A stretch of DNA of 64,000 nucleotides from Beverwykella pulmonaria (GCA_001599595.1 BCHH01000004.1:1195997-1259996); one strand, 5' to 3'; counted from the stretch's first letter, positions 22,944 to 34,293 are shown. A program made the numbers and translations. Notes: generated from the letters alone by a model not told the origin.

Positions 22944-23948
22944 GACCGAGACTGGATACCGGGTTGGGTGGATGCTGTTCAGGAGAGCGAGTACTTAGAA
23001 TATAATTGGATGAGCACTCAATTGCAATGTAATGACTATTGGGTTGCTGGCTGTCTTATACAGAGCGCGGTGGTATGCAGCATCCATCTACCGCTAATAC
23101 TAGGTTACTTGATGTGTTTACTGGGTAAGAGACCTGGCCCCAGTTCAGTGTACTCACTTTGCAGGTAGCAACAAGACATACCTTCACACTCATCAAAATA
23201 ATCAACATCCAAATTTACAAATCTTATAATTCATTTTCACACTCTTTTTTCACTGCCACTCCCGTTTCGAAACAAGACACCAACAAACAACGGTCACCGA
23301 GCGAGGTCCATGGCCCCATCGTAGGTTTGAAATCAAGCAATTCGCCGCACCTTAATCCATTACCATCTTACGCTAGCATCGTCAATTGGCCCCAAAAAAA
23401 CCCCCCCTTCCGTCATTCCTCAAATCCAGCTAAAAATACCCCGGCCATCACTAAGCCCGCACAGCCCCTCCGTCAACCAATCAAGAAGGGAAACGCCACA
23501 TCGACTTTGCCATAAACGGTAAGACGTCAGCGCTGCCACGATTTTGGCTTCACCGTTTCGCTCGTATTTGCACTGATCTAGGAGGTGGATGTCAGCGCTG
23601 GCGGGGTCGCAGGCTGAATCAAATTATTTGAAAGGCTGTGATTGGGGCATTGTTTCGATGTTTAGCCCGGGAGATGGACATCCAGGGCCAAAGCGTGAGG
23701 CTGAGGAACTGTGGAGAATGAACCTACACTGCGCAGGATCACTCATCAAGGCTTTGAATATAAAGGATTGATGGCGCCATATGGGGTCTATGTTGTCTTG
23801 CCCGAAGTTTCTACTTACACAACACGAAGGCTAATTTCCTTTCCAACAACTCCACCAGAGAACTGGAGAAAATTACGGACTGCATAAAAGTTGGAAGTGA
23901 GGGTGTATAAGAAGCAATATCCCAGGATTACCGGTTGAAGATTCCACT
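22944..23948. other. intergenic
   Basis: About 1 kb without a supported gene. A 118-codon ORF at 23159-23515 is low complexity (Ser/Pro/Lys) and starts in a non-coding-looking context. The last part should hold the promoter of the membrane-protein gene. Confidence 0.45.
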
Positions 23949-25093
23949 ATGGCAGCAAACTCATATTACAACTCCCATCCCTCCTATATCCCCCCACCCC
24001 TTGACGACAAAGACGAAGCATACCAGCACCTCCTCTCCCCTGGCATCCCCTCACCCAGCCTGCACGAACACCCCGCGCATAGACCGAAACCACTGCACAA
24101 CACAGGGTATTCAGCAGACCAACAACATCTACTATCTTCTCCTGGTTTCTCGCCTGGTCTGCAATCGGGACAGTCATCAGGCCAGGCGTCACCACTTAAA
24201 CCGTTTCATCTAAAAGCCAAAATGGATCACACGCACCATGCACATACTTCGTACCATGGTGCCACACAATCAACGCACGATTTTGAGCAGATAAAAGCGA
24301 TAGAAAAGGAAGATAAGGCATGTAAAATCTACCCTTCTTCCCTTGCTCTCTTCAGCCTGACTCCCCTCTAACGACATGTTCTTAATAGAAGCTGAAAGCA
24401 CGCATCCGCCGCTTACGCCTAATAACCCGGCTGCTCGCTTTCTTCATCTCCGTCGCAGTATTCATCCCAATAACGCTTACACTACACAAATATCTCACCA
24501 CACGTAATGTATTCCATGACGTAACCTCCCCCGATGGAACAACGAAATCGCGCACAGCGTGGGCGAAAGACTCGAAAGTATGGCCGACGTACATGTACTT
24601 CGCAGTCGCCTCCGTCTCGCTGGTTCTTAACCTGATTATCATTTTCTCGTACAAGTTTGGGGTTAAATATGCGAACAAGGCCGCCGTCATCGCAACGACG
24701 TTCAGTTGGATAGTAATGGCGGGGAATTTAATCGTTTGGAGCGTAGCCGCGAGCCTGTACCGCACGGAAAAGGACAAGGGCGGGAAGAGTAATGATTTGT
24801 GGGGTTGGACATGTAGTCCGGCAGCAAAGAAGATCCAGAAAGAGTTCGCTGGGGAAGTTGACTTTGATCGGTTTTGTAATGTGCAGGTATGTTACTTCCC
24901 ATACATGAGATTGTTTAGGGATCATGCTAATGAATGACAGTCAATTTCATGGTATGTCGGTCTAGTGCAGGTCGCCGCGTCTGCACTCACAATTTGCACG
25001 TATATAATGGTGTATATGCGGAGAAAGGCAAAGAAGAATTTGAAGAAGCATAACAGTATGCTAAGAGGTTTCGAGGCAAAGTCTGGGAGATAA
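23949..25093 (+). CDS. four-TM fungal membrane protein, unknown function
   Basis: Exons 23949-24317, 24389-24886 and 24941-25093 give 339 residues. The first intron (71 nt) appears to use a GC donor (AAG|GCATGT...TTAATAG), the only choice that keeps EDK in frame with KLKARIRRLRL. The second is a normal 54-nt intron (gtatgt...acag). The N-terminal third is polar, rich in Pro, Ser and His, and probably cytosolic. Four hydrophobic spans follow: LLAFFISVAVFIPITL, MYFAVASVSLVLNLIIIF, FSWIVMAGNLIVWSVAA and WYVGLVQVAASALTICTYIM. A basic tail (MRRKAKKNLKKH) ends the protein. The layout resembles MARVEL-like fungal tetraspan proteins of the cell periphery, but I do not recognise a named family. Confidence 0.75.
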
Positions 25094-26460
25094 TGGGGAA
25101 AAGCTGACGAAAACTTCACTGTAGATAGGTTTCTTGGTTCCGTGTACAAAGTTTGGAACGACTGAATAGCGTCATGTAGTAATTGCGATAGCTGTGTATA
25201 CCTGCTTCTACGAAGTGAGGATTGCACGTAGCCGATGTCAATGGATTAGTGGCTCGTCTTGGCTTCTTTGCTTCACAGACTCGACGTGAAATTCTAATGG
25301 AGGAAGCAACCATAACTAATATCCCTCACCACGTACCGAGAAGTACTTAGCCATCTTACATCTCTCTACGCAAGTCTATCAAGCCACAGCTGGTTTATCA
25401 TCGTTCTTCAGCTATTTCTTCAGCTAAGGTCGGCGTATGGAGAAAAATATTGTGGCGTTGGCAATGCTGTTGATGATTTCGTCATCGCCTCGAAATCCGC
25501 TTTGAACGCATTGCCCCTGTTCAACGACGAGTATCGACCAGACTCCAGATTTCAGGGTTATGGTAGGGTAGTTCAGTCGCAAAAGAATCGACTGCTAAGT
25601 GTCTAAGTTCGCCTTACACTAATGGTTGTGGATTCCGGGAGTTTCGCCGAGCGGAAAGAGGGTCTCAAACATCCCTCTGCCGTAGCGTGCTTTTTAGCGC
25701 AGCTCGGCTGCATTAGTGTAATTAATCTACAGTATCGAATTTTAGCGCAATCAGTCATCCGTGGCGCAGTGTTAAGGGTGTTTGTCTAGTTTGTCCAGTT
25801 TGCAAGTAGCTAAGGTGTCCATGCCTAAAACACATACGCTGCCCGATCAGCACATTTCGAGGTCCGTCTTGCTACCCTCCAGAGCCATAGATCAACAGAA
25901 CCTTTAATTATATTACACCTCTGATGCCTCTTTCTTGCACGACCTTCATTACACACAATTACATTCGTATCACACCTGTAACAGTAAATTTAATTCATGT
26001 CGCTCTCTAGCTTGTTTTTCTCTTCTCCCGCCAAACCCAGGTTGCCATTGTCAACAGGTCAGTGGAATCGCGATCGCCCAGTAGATCCAGAACTTTCCTG
26101 AAACAGACCATCTAGACGGTTCGGTGCCCTGACTAGGAGTGTAGTTGAAGAAACTCATGCTGAAGATCGCCTGATATAGTTCGTGAACTCGCTGGAACGT
26201 AAAGACAGGCGGAGGTAGGGGCTGAAGGACATGTGCAATTGCGGGATACAGTGGTGGCTCCAGCCTCCAATGACAATCAAGCCACTGTACGCTTGGGCGG
26301 CGAGTTGCAGCCTCGCCCACCAGACGTCCGAAGCTCAGCTTGTTCAGGGCGCGGGCAGCCCGCCAGAGCGGCGCCGAAGAGCCCATCACCTTCCTCCAAA
26401 GCTCCGCACGAGACTCTCCGTCACCCCTCTGCTCACCACCTCCCATCGTGACGCCTCCGA
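25094..26460. other. intergenic
   Basis: About 1.37 kb upstream of the PNP-NB-ARC-TPR gene. I see no tRNA, no transposon ORF and no supported gene; the part near 25750-26000 is AT-rich. Confidence 0.45.
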
Positions 26461-29400
26461 ATGCACCGGCCACCCCGCGAGGAGTACACGGTAGGATGGG
26501 TGTGCGCGCTCCCGGTCGAGCTGGCGGCGGCGCAGGAGATGCTGGACGAAGAGCATGAATATTTTGAGCACGACGTCGACGACGAGAATCTATACTCTCT
26601 AGGATCGATTGCGGGACACAATGTCGCGATCGTATGTCTACCGGCGGGACGCATTGGCAACAACCCTGCAGGGGTCGTAGCGACGCAGATGAAGGCGACA
26701 TTCAAGGGAATCCGATTTGGGCTGATGGTCGGCATCGGCGGAGGAGTGCCTAGCGCTGCGGTGGACATTCGACTCGGGGACGTGGTGGTCAGCCAGCCAG
26801 ACAAGACCTTCGGCGGGGTGGTCCAGTACGACTCTGGCAAAGCGACGCCGAGCGGGTTCGAGAGGACAGGATCGCTCAACGCCCCTCCGCAGATACTACT
26901 CAGCGCGGTTGCAAAAGTGCGAGCGAACCAACTCCGAAACAGAAGCAAGGTATCTGATTACCTGCAAATATTCAGCCACATGCCTGACTTTCAGCGCGAG
27001 GCGGCTGGGCCTGACATACTGTTTAAGGGAGGCTACGACCACAAGGGAGGGCAGACCTGCGATGAGTGCAGTACAGACGGGCACGAAGGTCGGCAGCCTC
27101 GCAACAGTCAAGGGGTGATAGTTCACTACGGGACGATCGCGTCAGGAAATCAGGTCATGAAAAATGCAGCGGAAAGAGACAGAGTCAGTGCTGAGCTCGG
27201 CGGCGTGCTCTGCTTCGAGATGGAGGCGGCGGGCCTGATGAACAGCTTCCCGTGTCTGGTCATCCGCGGCATCTGCGACTACGCAGACTCGCACAAGAAC
27301 AAGAGGTGGCAACCGTACGCGGCGGGGATAGCGGCGGCGTATGCGAAGGAGGTGCTGTCGGTGATTCCGCCAGCCGATGTAGCAAAGACTCGCACTGCCG
27401 AGGAGGCCATTCAGAGCGCAAGTAGTTAGTGTAGCTGATCTCTTCTATGTGTTGCAGCGTGGCTAATGGTGCGATAGTAGGTGCAATCTACTCTATTCCA
27501 TTCCTTCCAAACCGATCCTTTGTTGGGAGGAGGGCTGAACTTAATGTGCTGAAGCAGAGACTTATAGTTGACAGAGCGTGCTATAAGATGTCAATCGTTG
27601 GGCTTGGGGGGACGGGCAAGACGCAGGTCGCGCTGCAGTTTGCGTACATGGTGAAGGAGAGCTGGCCTGAGTTCTCCATCTTTTGGGTGCCTGCACTGAG
27701 CATGGAGAGCTTTGAGCAGGCGTGCGCAGAAGTTGCAAGACGGCTAGGTATCTCTCAGGCGGCCGATGGTGAGGATGATGTGAAAGAGCAGTTCAGACGG
27801 CATCTAGGCACGACGCGGGCGGGAAGGTGGCTATTAGTGATTGACAACGCTGACGATGTAGACATCCTCTTTGGGACAGGACAGGCAAAGGGTGTTGTTG
27901 ACTACCTGCCACAAAGCGAGGAGGGTGTAGTTCTGTTCACCACACGCACACTAGAGGTAGCAGACTCGCTAACACGCGGCGATGTGCTAGAGCTTCGGCC
28001 AATGAATCGAAAAGACGCGAGCGACTTCCTAGAGAAGTCGCTGATTAGGAAGCACCTCCTTCGCAACAGCGCAAATAGGGACAGACTGCTCAATGAGCTA
28101 ACATGTCTACCTCTGGCGATTTCACAGGCAGCCGCCTACCTAAATAAAACCCGCATGTCTATTGCGAAGTACTTGCAGCTGCTCAGAAGCACGGAGCAGG
28201 ACCTCATCGATCTCATGAGCAGGGAGTTCCGCGACGATACGCGATACAATGGCTCGGCGAACGCAGTGGCCACGACGTGGGTGGTATCATTTGACCACAT
28301 CCGCGCACGCGATGCGGTCGCGGCAGACATTCTACTGTTTATATCGTGCATTGAGTGGAAGGCCATTCCACGCCCCATCCTACCAAGCGTGCAGTCAGAA
28401 GTGCGGATGGAGGAGGCAATCGGCACGCTCTGTGGGTACTCCTTCCTAGTAAGACGGGGGGATGAAGAGGAGTATGATGTCCACCGACTAGTACACCTAG
28501 CGACTCGAATCTGGGTCAGGCAGTACGGCAACGCGAGAGGGGTGGCTGAGAAAGGCATTAGGAACGTGGCCGGCGTTTTCCCATCAGACGATTATGCAAA
28601 TCAGGCAGTATGGAGGGCCTATCTACCGCATGCGCTACGGCTACTCGAGGATGAACAAGGCCGCGAGGCTGAGGAGAGGTCCGAGTTATGTCTCTTGGTG
28701 GGACGATGTCTACGGGTAGACGGCAGGATCCGAGAAGCAGTGAGGTGGCTTGAGGAGTCCTGTGAGCAAAGGCAAAGACTTGATGAGGACAATTCAGATC
28801 GGCTGTTGTCGCAGCACGTGCTCGCCATGGCATACCAAGAGAACGGACAGATCAAGGCGGCAGTCAAGCTGCTGGAAGGCGTTGTCGCGATACAAGCAGA
28901 AGTGCTCGCAGAAGACCATCTCTCACGACTAGCGTCGCAGCACGAGCTCGCCATGGCATACCAAGCGAACGGACAGATCAAGGAAGCAGTCAAGCTGCTT
29001 GAAGGCGTTGTCACAATACAAGCAAAAGTGCTTGCAGGAGACCATCCCTCACGACTAGCGTCGCAGCACGGGCTCGCCAGAGCATACCAAGCGAACGGAC
29101 AGATCAAGGAGGCAGTCAAGCTGCTGGAAGGCGTTGTCGCGATACAAGCAGAAGTGCTCACAAAAGACCATCCCTCACGACTAGCGTCGCAGCAAGTGCT
29201 CGCGGGAGCATACCAAGCGAACGGACAGATCAAGGAGGCAGTCAAGCTGCTGGAAGGCGTTGTCGCGATACAAGCAGAAGTGCTCNNNNNNNNNNNNNNN
29301 NNNNNNNNNNNNNNNNNNNNNNNNNNNNNNNNNNNNNNNNNNNNNNNNNNNNNNNNNNNNNNNNNNNNNNNNNNNNNNNNNNNNNNNNNNNNNNNNNNNN

Positions 29401-30156
29401 NNNNNNNNNNNNNNNNNNNNNNNNNNNNNNNNNNNNNNNNNNNNNNNNNNNNNNNNNNNNNNNNNNNNNNNNNNNNNNNNNNNNNNNNNNNNNNNNNNNN
29501 NNNNNNNNNNNNNNNNNNNNNNNNNNNNNNNNNNNNNNNNNNNNNNNNNNNNNNNNNNNNNNNNNNNNNNNNNNNNNNNNNNNNNNNNNNNNNNNNNNNN
29601 NNNNNNNNNNNNNNNNNNNNNNNNNNNNNNNNNNNNNNNNNNNNNNNNNNNNNNNNNNNNNNNNNNNNNNNNNNNNNNNNNNNNNNNNNNNNNNNNNNNN
29701 NNNNNNNNNNNNNNNNNNNNNNNNNNNNNNNNNNNNNNNNNNNNNNNNNNNNNNNNNNNNNNNNNNNNNNNNNNNNNNNNNNNNNNNNNNNNNNNNNNNN
29801 NNNNNNNNNNNNNNNNNNNNNNNNNNNNNNNNNNNNNNNNNNNNNNNNNNNNNNNNNNNNNNNNNNNNNNATACCAAGCGAACGGACAGATCAAGGAGGC
29901 AGTTAAGCTGCTGGAAGGCGTTGTCGCGATACAAGCAGAAGTACTCACAGAAGACCATCCCTCACGACTAGCGTCGCAGCACAACCTCGCCAGAGCATAC
30001 CGAGCAGACGGACGGCTTAAGAAGGCGATCGAGCTTATCGAGTATGTGGTTCAACTGAAACGTAGGGTCTATAGATTTGATCATCCTTCTCGACTCATAT
30101 CTGAGAGGGTCCTATATTCTTGGCAGGCAGCCTTACGCTACTACATGGGTAAGTAA
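26461..30156 (+). CDS. NLR-type protein: PNP_UDP (nucleoside phosphorylase-like) - NB-ARC - TPR, interrupted by an assembly gap
   Basis: Exon 1 (26461-27424) encodes a PNP_UDP domain: EYTVGWVCALPVELAAAQEM, GLMVGIGGGVP, LGDVVVSQP, CFEMEAAGLMN and IRGICDYAD. A 56-nt intron (GTTAGT...GATAGTAG, branch GCTAAT) removes the apparent stop at 27427; a donor 3 bases earlier is also possible. Exon 2 starts at 27481 with FVGRRAELNVL, Walker A GLGGTGKTQVAL (near residue 361), LLVIDNADDVD and LPLAISQAAAYL, an NB-ARC NTPase. Then come 42-residue TPR units (NGQIKEAVKLLEGVVAIQ) that run into 585 Ns. After the gap the TPR continues in a different frame and ends at TAA 30154-30156; a donor-like GTAAGT at 30149 leaves a further exon possible. 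Fungal proteins of this layout are NOD-like receptors tied to allorecognition. The nucleosidase domain may act on nucleotides as the output, which is inference. Confidence 0.88.
28800..30090 (+). repeat. array of near-identical 126-bp TPR-coding repeats
   Basis: Units of exactly 126 bp (42 codons) start at 28800, 28926, 29052 and 29178, then vanish into the N gap; a partial unit follows at 29871 and a last, more diverged unit starts at 29965. Units 3 and 4 share a run of 76 identical bases (29084-29159 and 29210-29285). Differences between units cluster in a few codons around RLASQ(H/Q)xLAxAYQ. Such high internal identity is known for fungal NLR repeat domains and reflects unequal crossing-over and conversion. 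Confidence 0.92.
29286..29870. other. assembly gap (585 Ns) inside the TPR array
   Basis: A run of N bases that begins 50 bp short of a repeat boundary and ends inside another unit. Its length is not compatible with an unbroken reading frame (see findings), so it is an estimate. Confidence 0.98.
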
Positions 30157-31055
30157 AGTATATACGAGGAGGTGGACAATGCACTGTGCACTGGCTGCCT
30201 AGCCACGCTAGAGCCCCTTACAGTATAGAATGTGGCCTGTTCTTATTATTGTTTTGGTTGTAGTAAACAGAGCTCTCCATGAATTGTTGGCACTCTCTCC
30301 TGTCTCGCACTCTCACCAAACCTCTCAAAATCATCAGTATGGATGGCAATAGATAGAAATCAATTGAACCAGTTACCATACCAACTACACAGCACCAAAA
30401 CTAGCCTAGTGAGAACCAGCAGGGCTGAGAGCTCTGGGTCGATTACGGCCTCAGCTCACCTCTCGGGCTCACGCCAAGCACACCTCGTAGATACCCATGT
30501 AGTAGAGTAGCTAGGCTCAAATTCTTACATCCTTACACTATCGTTCTTTGCCTTTGCTTTGAATTTCATAGGTGTAATGGGACGGAACCTAACCGCTGTC
30601 CTGGTCACGATAGATGGGAGACTGAACAAACAGTACCTCTCAAAGGGAACGAAATAGTATATTTGCTTCATTGGAGACTATGTGTGTTGAAAAAAATTTT
30701 AAGCCAACTGACCGGCGGTCTCTTTCTCTAACTCCACCTCTTCGACCATAATGAAGAGTTCTGAATTTTTAATTTGTATCTAATTCTTGCGGTGTCGGGG
30801 TCAGAGGTACGTGTTTCCACGATTCCGCATCAGACGTCAACATCTGATTCGCGCGCTTCGCATCGCCATACCGCACACTCACCCCAACAAAATACCTCAC
30901 CATTCCCCGCTTTCACTCTTTTACCTGCGCATATTCACCTATTGCTGCACCTCCTATTTTCGAGTAAACGCATGAAAATTAATTGTGTATATATATCAAC
31001 TAATTTTCAGAGTCTTCATTCTTGACAACCATTGCACCAACGCCGGTGTATTTAA
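30157..31055. other. intergenic
   Basis: AT-rich spacer between the NLR gene and the tRNA. No gene is supported; ORFs of 60-83 codons at 30774-31025 have no features. Confidence 0.5.
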
Positions 31056-31144
31056 TCCTCAATGGTCTAGTGGTCATGATTTCCGCTTGTCATTATCATA
31101 GATAACAAGCGCGGGAGACCAGGGTTCGATTCCCTGTTGGGGAG
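31056..31144 (+). tRNA. tRNA-Asp (GTC) with a 17-nt intron
   Basis: The acceptor stem TCCTCAA (31056-31062) pairs with TTGGGGA (31137-31143), and the discriminator is G31144. The anticodon stem TCCGC (31082-31086) pairs with GCGGG (31111-31115), and the T arm is CAGGG-TTCGATT-CCCTG. The anticodon GTC sits at 31089-31091. A 17-nt insert (31093-31109) follows the base 3' of the anticodon, the standard position for tRNA introns; its removal leaves a 72-nt tRNA with the loop TTGTCAC. Exact intron ends could shift by a base or two. Confidence 0.92.
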
Positions 31145-32499
31145 TTATCTGTTGCATTGTGTTGCGATGGAGGTGTATCTTTTTTGAGATGTGAGTCGCA
31201 AGTCTTTTTTTGGTCTTAATTGCAGAAATGAAAGTGCACTAACTTTTTTTTGGCACGAAGGACTTTTAAAGGGCTCTCTTTTACTTGGCTGGATTTGAAG
31301 TTGCTTAATACGTACGTTCTTGTGCTTTACCAATTCTGAAGTACGTGCTGTGATTTTTAGGTATAAATGCTTTGCTACTATTACTGTTGGTCTCACAGGG
31401 CTATTGCAATAGCAATGGGTGGGTTCTAAGCAAAGTATTGATTCGTGTCTGTGTCTATCTGAGGTGAGGCTCAGGAGGTTGTATCATCCCTTTGCCGCCA
31501 AGCACCGCTAGTGTCTCATGTGATAAACACGTGATCACAACATCACCACGTGATCACCACGTTCGATATATATATTCCAACAATTACTGAAAGAGTGAAT
31601 ACACGATGTCAGTCTTGTTTTGCAAACCCAACTAACGCTGTGGTAAATCAAACTTTCTCTAGCTGGTCTGGATTAATTTACTTCCAATCCTCGCCTCTAC
31701 CCATGATACCAACTTCGTAAGTGTTCCTCATAACCTAACATAGTCGAAGTATTATAAATATTTAAAGTCACCTCCGGGGTATGACTAAAAGAAGATGTTA
31801 TTTTCATAATTAAGTTTTTCTACGTTGTCCCATCTTCACCTTAACCTCTGCACTACGTCAGACCAAGGGTGCTAAAGTTTCATAAACTAGAGCTAAAGAC
31901 GCACAAGATCATTTGTCTTCTTACAACGAATTCGGCGTAGTCTTTCTTCATATGCCTCAATACAAGCTTCACTTAAATCCAGCACAGATCAAGGTGTTTG
32001 GAGAAGGAAATGCTCAAGTGAATGGTGAGATGTCTAGAGAGACAAGCATAGCATCGACTACCAAAAATTAGAAAATGACGTTAAATTTATTTTGGGCTGA
32101 AGAAAACGTTTCGTTATCTAGCTTACATATTGCAGATAGACAAGCATCTGAGCACCCACTGATAGGAATGCCGCTTTCAGAAGTAATAATTAACATCTAT
32201 ATCGCCTATTTCGGCTTAGTCCTCTTTTCTTCCCTTAGCGCAAAAGTCAAAGTAGTACGCAAGCTGATCGTCGTCCAAGCCTTCAACATCACGACGCGAG
32301 TCTCGGGATCTAAATTTCTCTTCGTACATGTATTTTGCATTCTTCTTCCCTTCTCAAATTTCTTCAAATTACTATTATTGGCTACTCCCTCGCTGAGCCC
32401 GCATATACGAAACACAATTCCACCAACCAGGCACCCCGGCTCCGCTAGTCAGGCACCCGCTCCTTCTTTCCTTTTCCGGGGCCGATAGGATATAATACG
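31145..32499. other. intergenic
   Basis: About 1.36 kb of AT-rich sequence between the tRNA and the carboxylesterase gene. It holds a palindromic repeat pair at 31528-31557 and perhaps a decayed LTR. A 137-codon ORF at 32075-32488 is rich in hydrophobic residues but lacks any family feature and overlaps the likely esterase promoter, so it is not called. Confidence 0.45.
31528..31557. repeat. two copies of CACGTGATCAC, possible LTR remnant
   Basis: The 11-mer CACGTGATCAC occurs at 31528-31538 and again at 31547-31557. Each contains a CACGTG E-box and the palindrome GTGATCAC. An AT-box (CGATATATATATTCC) and AATACACGATGTCAGTC follow, which recalls fungal Ty1/copia LTRs. No intact LTR ends or target duplication were identified. 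Confidence 0.35.
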
Positions 32500-34293
32500 A
32501 TGCATTGTCGCCTCTTCACAGGCCGCCGCATCGTCATCACCACATCCGCGCTCTTTGCTAGCATCCTTTTCGGCTTTACGCTGTTCGCCTCGAACACACA
32601 AAAACAGCCCTCACCATGGCACTTTGTCCAGCCTAACACACCTAATACAGGCTTTACGCCCCCGCTGAAGAACAATCAAGAACCCGATGTCGTAACGCTC
32701 GACTACCTCTCTGTGCGATCACAGAATTCAGATACAGTGAAATCATGGTGGAACATACCCTACGCAGCGTCTGCAGGCGCTCAAAATCGTTTCAGAGGCC
32801 CCCAGCCGCCGAAATTATACAAGGAGACGCTGGAATGGTCGGGGAAGCTGGGCATGTGTCCACGGATCCAAAAGATCAACGCGACGCTGCGGCACACAGA
32901 TGATCTCTCGGGCGACGACGTGCCGGGCATCGAGGCGGACTCGAGCGAGGACTGTCTGAGCCTCAATGTGTTTGCACCGATCGACGCGGAGGCTGGCGAT
33001 GAGCTGCCGGTTGCGTTCGTTATTCCCGGCGGGGGATTCCATTTACCTGGGCGCGCAAACGGCGGCGAGATGGTGGAGAAGAGTAGGATGGAGAGAGATG
33101 GGAAGGTTGTGGATAAGGGGATCGTTGTTGTCACGCTGTATTACAGGAACGGGATTTATGGCTTCCTCAGCGGGGACGAGATTCAAAAGGATGGAGATTT
33201 TAATGGTGGGCTGCGAGACCAGAGGACGGCGCTCGAGTGGGTGCAGAAGTACATCCGGTATTTTGGGGGGAATGCAGACCATGTTGTACTCATGGGGACA
33301 TCTGCGGGCGGTGCGTCCGTGATGCTGCAGCTCACAGGCAATGGCGGAGACCACACGTTTTCAGTCCCAGGAACTGGCCGCAAACAGCTCTTCCATGGTG
33401 CAATTGCGCAGTCGCCAGCATCGCCTACGTTCTACACGCCCGAACAGGCCAACCATTTCTGGGAACAGGTAGCGCTAGGCGTAAACTGCACCAACCTCTC
33501 TGTCCAGTGCGTCCGCAACGCGAAAGTGTCCGACTTGTACTGGCAGAACTACCCTATGTCGTTCCCTGGCCGCAACACACCACCGAGATGGATGTGGGCT
33601 CCGACCACTGAGCCCGAGGGCGGAATATGGACCGAGCCCGCACCGGCCGCCATATTTGAGGGCCGCTACGCAAATGTTCCTACCCTAATAGGCTTCACAA
33701 CAAACGAGGGCACCGACCAGGTGAAGAAGGAGACGGAGAATGTAGGCGAAATGAAGTCGTATCTCATGGACCACTATCCCCTCCTCACAGACGAAGACCT
33801 CGATCTTCTCGCGCAGAACTACCAAAATGACAGACACTGGCCGGATTCAGGTGGCTTCTGGGACGCCGTAGCCAAAGCACAGGGCGACCTACGCTACATC
33901 TGCCCCACATATCTCTGCTCCAACGCCATCGCCGCGCACAACCCGCCCTCCGTCCCCGCATATCAATACCAATGGGACGTTGTCGACGGCCCTGACATCA
34001 CGAATGGCTACGGCACCAAGCACGCCGCAACCGTCGGCCACATCATGTCTGGCCAGCGCGACGAGTTGTCCGACTACTTCATGTCGTTCATCAAGCATTT
34101 AGATCCTAACATAGAGCGGAGTAAGGGGGCGCCGACGTGGGATCCGCTGGACACGCAGAAGCCAAAGCGCATGTTCTTTACAAATAGAGAGGATCAGGAC
34201 AGGGTGAGGATGGAGATGCAGGGCCAGGATATGCAGAGGGACGCGCGGTGTGAGGCTGTGAGGAGACTAATGCCGAGGCTGCAGATGGTCTGA
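32500..34293 (+). CDS. type-B carboxylesterase/lipase, membrane-anchored or secreted
   Basis: A single exon encodes 597 residues. Residues 9-30 form a hydrophobic segment (VITTSALFASILFGFTLFA) after a short basic start, a signal anchor or signal peptide. The body carries type-B carboxylesterase signatures: SSEDCLSLNVFAP, the oxyanion-hole run VIPGGGFH, and the nucleophile elbow LMGTSAGGAS with Ser268. The acid residue is probably the Glu in GFTTNEGTD and the His lies in the YGTKHAATVGH region. Such enzymes hydrolyse carboxylic esters; the substrate range of fungal paralogues is wide and cannot be inferred. The start follows an in-frame stop shortly upstream. It converges on the tetraspan gene at 34506-35383, about 210 bp away. 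Confidence 0.88.
   Translation: MHCRLFTGRRIVITTSALFASILFGFTLFASNTQKQPSPWHFVQPNTPNTGFTPPLKNNQEPDVVTLDYLSVRSQNSDTVKSWWNIPYAASAGAQNRFRGPQPPKLYKETLEWSGKLGMCPRIQKINATLRHTDDLSGDDVPGIEADSSEDCLSLNVFAPIDAEAGDELPVAFVIPGGGFHLPGRANGGEMVEKSRMERDGKVVDKGIVVVTLYYRNGIYGFLSGDEIQKDGDFNGGLRDQRTALEWVQKYIRYFGGNADHVVLMGTSAGGASVMLQLTGNGGDHTFSVPGTGRKQLFHGAIAQSPASPTFYTPEQANHFWEQVALGVNCTNLSVQCVRNAKVSDLYWQNYPMSFPGRNTPPRWMWAPTTEPEGGIWTEPAPAAIFEGRYANVPTLIGFTTNEGTDQVKKETENVGEMKSYLMDHYPLLTDEDLDLLAQNYQNDRHWPDSGGFWDAVAKAQGDLRYICPTYLCSNAIAAHNPPSVPAYQYQWDVVDGPDITNGYGTKHAATVGHIMSGQRDELSDYFMSFIKHLDPNIERSKGAPTWDPLDTQKPKRMFFTNREDQDRVRMEMQGQDMQRDARCEAVRRLMPRLQMV

Noticed and set aside
27427..27429. Stop codon between the PNP_UDP and NB-ARC parts, as if two genes
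   Set aside because: The stop lies in a 56-nt intron with donor, branch point and acceptor, and the domains form a known single-protein layout.
28619..29245. 208-codon minus-strand ORF opposite the TPR repeats
   Set aside because: It only mirrors the 126-bp repeat array in the antisense frame and has no domain of its own.
29260..30156. Separate ORFs made across the N run on both strands
   Set aside because: They are artefacts of translating Ns; the real coding parts are the TPR units on the plus strand.
32075..32488. 137-codon ORF upstream of the carboxylesterase
   Set aside because: Hydrophobic but without a family; ends just before the esterase start in probable promoter sequence.
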